The notes beneath the pieces are model-generated. The model was not told the DNA's origin. It was given only the letters and a program-made list of their open reading frames with translations, and did not search any database. The position numbers and the translations under genes are program-made. From the NCBI RefSeq assembly GCF_018614135.1, contig NZ_JAGGOW010000125.1, positions 1 through 64,000 of the forward strand: a stretch of 64,000 bases of DNA. The letters run 5' to 3'. The stretch is from Streptomyces sp. ISL-66 (GTDB taxonomy: Bacteria; Actinomycetota; Actinomycetes; Streptomycetales; Streptomycetaceae). Shown here one piece after another: positions 59,470 to 64,000 of this stretch; positions within the stretch are counted from its first letter, which is position 1; every line of letters begins with the position of its first letter.

Positions 59470-60831
59470 CTACGCCCCGCTCGCTTTGAGCATGTCCTCG
59501 CGCTCGACGAGCTTCACGCGCTCGCGGCCCTGCGGCTCGCCCAGCGCCTTCTCGGCGGCGTCGAGCTTGTACCAGCCCTCCCACGTGGTGAAGCGGATCT
59601 CCCGCTCGGTGAGGAAGGCCTCGACCGCCTCGGGCGCCGGCGCGGCCGGCGTCAGCAGGCGGCCGCCCGCGTGGTCGGCGAGGAGGCTGGCGACCGTCTC
59701 GTTCGCATCGCCCTTGGTGTGGCCGATGAGGCCGATGGGGCCGCGGCGGATCCAGCCCGTGACGTACGTGGACGCCAGGGGCGCACCCGCCGCGATGACG
59801 CGGCCAGCCTCGTCGGGGACCGTACCGGACTCGATGTCCCAGGGCAGCTTGGGCAGCTCGTCGGAGAGGTAGCCGACGGCGCGGTAGACGGACTGGACGT
59901 CCCAGTCGGTGAACTGGCCGGTGCCCTTGACGTTGCCGGTGCCGTCCAGCTCCGTGCGCTCGGTGCGCAGGCCGACGACCTTGCCGTCCTCGCCGAGGAT
60001 CTCCGAGGGCGACTCGAAGAAGTGCAGGAAGAGCTTGTGCGGGCGCTCGCCTATGTCGCGGATCGCCCAGTTCTCGAGGGTCTTGGCGACCATGTCCGCC
60101 TGCTTGTTGGAGCGGCGGGTGGTGATGGAGCCCTCGTCGTAGTCGATGTCCTCGGGGTTGACGATGACCTCGATGTTCGGCGAGTGGTCCAGCTCGCGCA
60201 GCTCCATCGGGCTGAACTTGGCCTGGGCGGGGCCGCGCCGGCCGAAGACGTGGACCTCGAGTGCCTTGTTCGCCTTGAGGCCGTCGTAGACGTTCGCCGG
60301 GATCTCGGTCGACAGCAGTTCGTCGGCGGTCTTGGCGAGGATGCGCGCGACGTCGAGGGCGACGTTGCCCACGCCGAGGACGGCGACCTTCTCGGCCTCC
60401 AGCGGCCAGGTGCGCGGGACGTCGGGGTGGCCGTCGTACCAGGAGACGAAGTCGGCGGCGCCGTAGGAGCCCTCGAGCTCGACGCCCGGGATGGTGAGCG
60501 CGCGGTCGGCGGTGGCGCCCGTGGAGAAGATCACGGCGTCATAGAACGAGTGCAGCTCGTCGAGGCTGATGTCGTTCGGGTAGTCGACGTTGCCGAAGAG
60601 GCGGACCTGGGGCTTGTCGAGCACCTGGTGCAGGGCGGTGATGATGCCCTTGATGCGCGGGTGGTCGGGAGCGACGCCGTAGCGGATCAGTCCGAAGGGC
60701 GCGGGCATGCGCTCGAAGATGTCGATGGACACACCGGGCTCGGTGGCCGCCTCGGACTTCAGCAGGGCGTCCGCGGCGTAGATGCCTGCGGGGCCGGCAC
60801 CGACGATTGCTACCCGCAGGGGGCGAGGCAT
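59470..60831 (-). CDS. fprA: Ferredoxin/flavodoxin-NADP+ reductase, FprA type
   Basis: The 453-residue flavoprotein matches mycobacterial FprA. The FAD-binding motif is VAIVGAGPAGIYAADALL near residue 8. FERMPAPFGLIRYGVAPDHP and RIKGIITALHQV follow. The NADP-binding motif is VAVLGVGNVALDVARIL, then EVHVFGRRGPAQAKFSPMEL. The C-terminal FAD contact is RRGPIGLIGHTKGDANET. It passes electrons from NADPH to ferredoxins, which feed P450s and Fe-S systems. The P450 at 34022 is one possible user, not linked by position. The ATG at 60831 begins the conserved domain. A near-palindromic TGAGGCAAGCCTAA upstream may be an iron-regulator site. Confidence 0.95.
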   Translation of the reverse strand: MPRPLRVAIVGAGPAGIYAADALLKSEAATEPGVSIDIFERMPAPFGLIRYGVAPDHPRIKGIITALHQVLDKPQVRLFGNVDYPNDISLDELHSFYDAVIFSTGATADRALTIPGVELEGSYGAADFVSWYDGHPDVPRTWPLEAEKVAVLGVGNVALDVARILAKTADELLSTEIPANVYDGLKANKALEVHVFGRRGPAQAKFSPMELRELDHSPNIEVIVNPEDIDYDEGSITTRRSNKQADMVAKTLENWAIRDIGERPHKLFLHFFESPSEILGEDGKVVGLRTERTELDGTGNVKGTGQFTDWDVQSVYRAVGYLSDELPKLPWDIESGTVPDEAGRVIAAGAPLASTYVTGWIRRGPIGLIGHTKGDANETVASLLADHAGGRLLTPAAPAPEAVEAFLTEREIRFTTWEGWYKLDAAEKALGEPQGRERVKLVEREDMLKASGA

Positions 60832-60880
60832 GGCTGTTCCCTTCGAACGACGAACATACTCGATCAAGGAAACCCTAAAC

Positions 60881-60894
60881 TGAGGCAAGCCTAA
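60881..60894. promoter_or_regulatory. Candidate iron box upstream of fprA
   Basis: On the minus strand TTAGGCTTGCCTCA, about 50 bases before the fprA start, is centred on the palindrome AGGCTTGCCT. It partly resembles IdeR/DmdR1 iron boxes (TTAGGTTAGGCTAACC type). The match is imperfect. Confidence 0.4.
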
Positions 60895-60934
60895 CCCAGC
60901 ACCCACCCCTTGGTTATGGCCACATAACCCTGCC

Positions 60935-61315
60935 TTATGGCCGCCCCAAGTCATACTTGGGGTGGCCGTGGGCGGCACGTGCCGTGAGCTGGCCTTGGAC
61001 GAACGCGTCGGTGTCGGGCGAGTACGGACCGCCGTGGTCGAAGAGCAGTTCCGTTATGCGCCGCCATTCCGCTACGGCCGCGCGGGCGGCGCCGTAGGAC
61101 CGCTCCGGACCCCCCTCGCCCGAGGGCTTCCCCGGGGCCTCCTCGCCGGCCTCCCCAGCCGCCTCCTCGGACTGCCCGAGCTCGCGCTCGGCCGCTTCCA
61201 GGGCTTCGGCGGCCTCGTGGTGGCTCATGCCGGTGGCGTGCTCCCGCACCCGGACTCGGGCCGCGCGCTCGGCTTCGGTGGGGACGTGCGGCTCGTTCGC
61301 GGCGTCGTCGGTCAT
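60935..61315 (-). CDS. Hypothetical protein, 126 aa
   Basis: The product begins MTDDAANEPHVPTEAERAAR. It contains an acidic Ala/Glu-rich helix (HHEAAEALEAAERELGQSEE) and ends with EWRRITELLFDHGGPYSPDT and TARAAHGHPKYDLGRP. It is soluble and partly disordered. GAGGACAGG precedes the ATG at 61315. No family is recognised. It is divergent from nothing and read toward fprA's promoter on the same strand as the next lipoprotein gene. Confidence 0.6.
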   Translation of the reverse strand: MTDDAANEPHVPTEAERAARVRVREHATGMSHHEAAEALEAAERELGQSEEAAGEAGEEAPGKPSGEGGPERSYGAARAAVAEWRRITELLFDHGGPYSPDTDAFVQGQLTARAAHGHPKYDLGRP

Positions 61316-61353
61316 CGTGTTCCTGTCCTCTGCTTTCACTCTCGGTCGTCGTT

Positions 61354-61436
61354 CCGGTTCCGCCGGTTCCGCCGGTTCCGCCGGTACGGGTGGGTGGTGC
61401 GGGTGGTGCGGGTGGCGGGTGGTGCGGGTGGTGCGT
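61354..61436. repeat. Two adjacent short tandem repeats
   Basis: A 9-bp CCGGTTCCG unit (about four copies, 61354-61389) is followed by GGTGCGGGT-like units (61396-61436). They fill the gap between the hypothetical gene and the lipoprotein gene. Confidence 0.8.
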
Positions 61437-61485
61437 CCGTGATTCCGGGTGTGGCTGGTGTGCGCGCCACTCCTCGGTCCCCCGG

Positions 61486-62234
61486 TCACCAGGAGGCGGT
61501 CACGACCGTCGTCGGAGGGCTCCCGCCCGCGCGGACGGTGACCGTGCCGGTGTCGCCGTACACCTCGTGCCGCCAGGCCGCGAAGACCCGTACCACCCCG
61601 CGCGCGTCCTCCGCCCGCCCCTTGCCCACCTGCCGGGAGGTGAAGGACACCTCCGCCACGCCCGCTCCGCGCACCTTGCGGACACGGGCCTCGGCCGTGC
61701 CGTTCGCGGACACGTCGGGGTCCGAGGGGGTCCGGTGCTCCGCGTAATAGGCGACGAAGTCCGCCGTCATGTCGAACCATCCGGCCGCGCCGCAGGGCCC
61801 GGCCCCGTTGGTGACGGCCCCGGGCGCGGCGCTCCCGTCGGTCGGCGGCCCGGGCGTCCCGGCGTCCTGGTCGGTCGGCGGGTCCGGGGCGCCGGAGTCC
61901 TGGTCGGTCGGGGGCCCGGCGTAGCCGCCCGTCTCCTGATCCGTCGGCGGACCCGCGTAGCCGCCCGTCTCCTGATCGTCGGCGGGCCGGCGGGCCCGCC
62001 GGTCTGGTCCTCGGTCGGGATGTCGGGGGCGGCCGTGCCCGAGCCCGTGCCCGAGCCGTCGCCCGGCGTCGCCCCGTCCAGATCGCAGACCTCCGGGGTG
62101 GGCGCCGCCGCGGGGGCGGGCCCGCCCGCCTCGCCCGCCCGTACGGTGCCGCAGGCCGTGAGCGCGACGCAGAGCAGCCCCGCCAGTGCGGCCAGGGCAA
62201 CGCGTCCCGTCGGTGATGCGGAAGTTGCCGTCAT
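61486..62234 (-). pseudogene. Lipoprotein gene broken by a one-base deletion in a repeat
   Basis: The start (ATG 62234, GGAGG upstream) encodes a lipoprotein signal ending LLCVALTAC, with the lipidated Cys in LTAC. The next ~50 residues are acidic (PEVCDLDGATPGDGSG). At about 61980 the phrase AGPPTDQ changes frame: this copy of the repeat reads CCGACGATCAG, while two later copies read CCGACGGATCAG, so one G is missing. Restoring it gives GGYAGPPTDQETGG repeats and an intact C-terminal domain (GAAGWFDMTADFVAYYAEHR, WRHEVYGDTGTVTVRAGG). Either the gene is inactivated, it varies by slippage, or the sequence has an error. Confidence 0.75.
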
Positions 62235-62439
62235 TTCGTCCGTCACCTCCTTCGGCAGTAGGGATGGGGCTCACCGTAGCCGCGGTTCCCGGCGGGCCGC
62301 CGATCGGGGCCGATGCGGGAGGTGGTAGCCATGCCCCCATGGAAACCGATCACACCCGCCCACGGGATCTCGGGGCGCTCCCGGCCGCATCCGACATCGC
62401 CGCGCCTTCGCTGGACACCGCGTGAGGGGAACTCCCGCG

Positions 62440-62997
62440 GTGTCACGGCCCGTTCTGTTCCTCGATGTCGACGGACCGCTCATCCCCTTCGGCGCGGCCG
62501 GGGGTTATCTCGCGTACGAGGACGACGAGGGCCGCGGCGCCCCCGGCGGCGCGGCGCTCGCGGACGGCGGGCATCCGCTCCTCTCCCGGGCCGATCCGGC
62601 GCTCGGGCCCCGGCTCGCCGCGCTGCCGTGCGAACTGGTGTGGGCCACGACCTGGATGGACGACGCGAACCTGTCCCTCTCCCCGCGTCTCGGGCTGCCC
62701 GAACTGAAGGTGGTGGACTGGGCCGGACCCGACCACGAGGACGGCCGGGGCGAGACGCACTGGAAGACCCCCGGGCTCGTCGCCTGGGCGGCGGGCCGGG
62801 CGTTCGTCTGGGTGGACGACGAGATCACCGCCGCGGACCGCGTCTGGGTCCGCGCCCACCATCCGGGGCCGGCCCTCCTGTACCGGGTCGATGCCCGAGT
62901 CGGCCTCCGGGAAGCGGACTTCCCGGTGCTCGACGCGTGGCTGCGCGAGCACGGGACCCGGCCTTCCGCTCGGCCCGAGGAACTCGGCGGCCGGTGA
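62440..62997 (+). CDS. HAD-like hydrolase domain protein
   Basis: The 185-residue protein begins VSRPVLFLDVDGPLIPFG, with the HAD motif DVDG. It has a second motif in ELVWATTWMDDANLSLSPR (Thr) and a late acidic motif in FVWVDDEITAADRVW. These are the usual HAD positions for the nucleophile, the Thr/Ser and the metal aspartates, so phosphatase activity is possible, though the family is uncharacterised. The GTG at 62440 was preferred to the GTG at 62422 because GAGGGGA is placed nine bases upstream of it. Confidence 0.8.
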   Translation: MSRPVLFLDVDGPLIPFGAAGGYLAYEDDEGRGAPGGAALADGGHPLLSRADPALGPRLAALPCELVWATTWMDDANLSLSPRLGLPELKVVDWAGPDHEDGRGETHWKTPGLVAWAAGRAFVWVDDEITAADRVWVRAHHPGPALLYRVDARVGLREADFPVLDAWLREHGTRPSARPEELGGR

Positions 62998-63104
62998 CCG
63001 GTGACCGGTGACCGGTACGACCACGCCAGCGGCCACGACGGGGCGACCAATGACGGCGACCACGACGACGACCGCCATGACCGCCACGACCGCCACGACC
63101 GCGC
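62991..63104. repeat. Short tandem repeats after the HAD gene
   Basis: GGTGACC repeats four times at 62991-63017, overlapping the HAD stop codon. A 9-bp CCGCCACGA-like unit recurs at 63060-63104. A TAGGCT near 63131 may be the -10 of the next gene. Confidence 0.75.
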
Positions 63105-63180
63105 GAACGGCGTGGCCGCCCGCCCGAGATGGGTAGGCTTCCCGGGACATCGTGCACAGCAGCAGGTTCGGGGTGGGGTA

Positions 63181-63924
63181 GTGGGGCGTCAGATACGTGT
63201 ACCCGGCGTGGTGCTGGCGGCCTCGCTGCTGCTCGGGCTGGCCGGATGTTCCGGAGTCGGCGGCGGCGGTGTCGGCGACGGGAAGACTCCCCCCGGTGAG
63301 GCCAAACCGGGTGGCTCCGCGCCCGTTTCGTCCGCGTCCCCCGCCGACGGGAAGCCCGCCTCCGGAGACGTACTGCCCGGAATGGTCTCCACGGCCGCCG
63401 CACGGACGCAGCTGGCCGCGCTCAAGGTGGCCCCGCCGGGGACCATGTCCGGATACAGCCGGGACAAGTTCACGCACTGGGCCGAGCAGGGCGACAAGTG
63501 CGACACCCGTGAGGTCGTCCTTCAGCGGGACGGCAAGGGAGTGGCCCGGGACGCCGAGTGCAAGGCCGTGTCCGGGACGTGGAAGAGCCTGTACGACGGC
63601 GTGGTGGCCACCGAGGCGTCGAAGATGGACATCGACCACATGGTGCCCCTCGCCGAGGGCTGGCGCTCCGGCGCCGCCGGCTGGGACGCCGCCAAGCGCA
63701 AGGCCTTCGCCAATGACTTGACCCGCCCCCAGCTGTTGGCGGTGAGCGCTTCCTCGAACCGGTCGAAGGGCGACCAGAGCCCCGATCTGTGGCAGCCGCC
63801 GTCGAAGGACGCTTGGTGCCAGTACGGGCGGGCGTGGACGACCGTGAAGTCCGCGTACGGCCTGACCGCCACCGAGCCGGAGAAGAAGATGCTCTCCGGC
63901 ATGCTGGACACCTGCCCGGCATGA
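63181..63924 (+). CDS. Secreted HNH (GmrSD/DUF1524-type) nuclease lipoprotein
   Basis: The 247-residue protein starts with a lipoprotein signal (VVLAASLLLGLAGC, lipidated Cys23) and a Gly/Ser/Pro linker. The domain at about residues 85-245 has CDTREVVLQRDGKG, then the HNH motif MDIDHMVPLAEGWRSGAAGW with His153. Its closing part is AVSASSNRSKGDQSPDLWQP and WCQYGRAWTTVKSAYGL. The pattern matches the HNH domain shared with GmrSD-type nucleases and with Streptomyces secreted nucleases. It probably degrades DNA outside the cell. The GTG at 63181 is the first codon of the signal; the earlier open frame is a His/Asp repeat artefact. Confidence 0.88.
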   Translation: MGRQIRVPGVVLAASLLLGLAGCSGVGGGGVGDGKTPPGEAKPGGSAPVSSASPADGKPASGDVLPGMVSTAAARTQLAALKVAPPGTMSGYSRDKFTHWAEQGDKCDTREVVLQRDGKGVARDAECKAVSGTWKSLYDGVVATEASKMDIDHMVPLAEGWRSGAAGWDAAKRKAFANDLTRPQLLAVSASSNRSKGDQSPDLWQPPSKDAWCQYGRAWTTVKSAYGLTATEPEKKMLSGMLDTCPA

Positions 63925-64000
63925 CGTCCACGTGGGCGTCGACGCTGCGGTGCGCGCCGTCGCCGATGACGGCCCCGCCGGTCGCCGCGCCTACAGCACC

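Noticed and set aside
1..64000. tRNA, rRNA, chromosome telomere or biosynthetic gene cluster
   Set aside because: No tRNA-like cloverleaf, rRNA segment, telomeric palindrome series or PKS/NRPS/terpene core gene was recognised on either strand.

Overview
The window is chromosomal DNA from a Streptomyces-like actinomycete. GC is very high, with strong G/C bias at third codon positions. It carries a mycothiol-dependent maleylpyruvate-isomerase-type protein, an FprA-type ferredoxin reductase, an F420-dependent-reductase-like oxidoreductase, DUF6381 and several families typical of Streptomyces. There is a bldA-type TTA codon, and several genes appear to be read from leaderless mRNAs. I see no tRNA, rRNA, CRISPR array, prophage module or replication origin.

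Region 1 (about 0.1-17.9 kb) is an accessory zone littered with dead insertion sequences: a truncated IS5-type transposase, an element with a passenger gene and an amber-interrupted IS5-type transposase, a frameshifted IS256-type transposase, an IS5-type element that has lost its catalytic glutamate codon, and an ISL3-type fragment. Between them are a mycothiol-dependent enzyme, a secreted endonuclease/exonuclease/phosphatase protein with FG-GAP repeats and a nucleotidyltransferase. The main item is a 2,113-residue secreted DNRLRE-RHS protein (4871-11212) with an unrecognised aromatic-rich C-terminal tip, followed by a four-helix membrane protein. I read this as a polymorphic toxin with its immunity protein.

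Region 2 (18-28 kb) holds a SAM methyltransferase, an XRE regulator, a secreted GH20 hexosaminidase with two carbohydrate-binding modules and a TTA codon in its signal peptide, and, convergent to it, a sugar-uptake operon: binding protein, two permeases and a 2-hydroxyacid dehydrogenase joined by stop/start overlaps. A DeoR-headed, LacI-bodied regulator sits just upstream of the operon.

Region 3 (28-45 kb) is ordinary chromosome: RNase HI, a TetR/LmeA-like pair, a D,D-carboxypeptidase with a long acidic Pro-Glu tail, an amidase, a P450, a membrane esterase, a YfhO-type membrane protein, a Sua5/YciO protein, an ATP-grasp enzyme and an AI-2E-type permease. Region 4 (44.5-54 kb) encodes secreted or cell-surface proteins (I36 inhibitor, NlpC/P60, serine hydrolase, NPP1/NLP) around a 1,314-residue HTH-STAND NTPase-transmembrane-WD40 receptor. 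Region 5 (54-64 kb) has small metabolic and stress genes, including a divergent ohr/ohrR pair with a visible double operator, fprA with a possible iron box, a P450 deletion scar, a lipoprotein gene broken by a one-base deletion, and a secreted HNH nuclease lipoprotein. Intergenic spaces across the right two thirds often contain short GC-rich tandem repeats.
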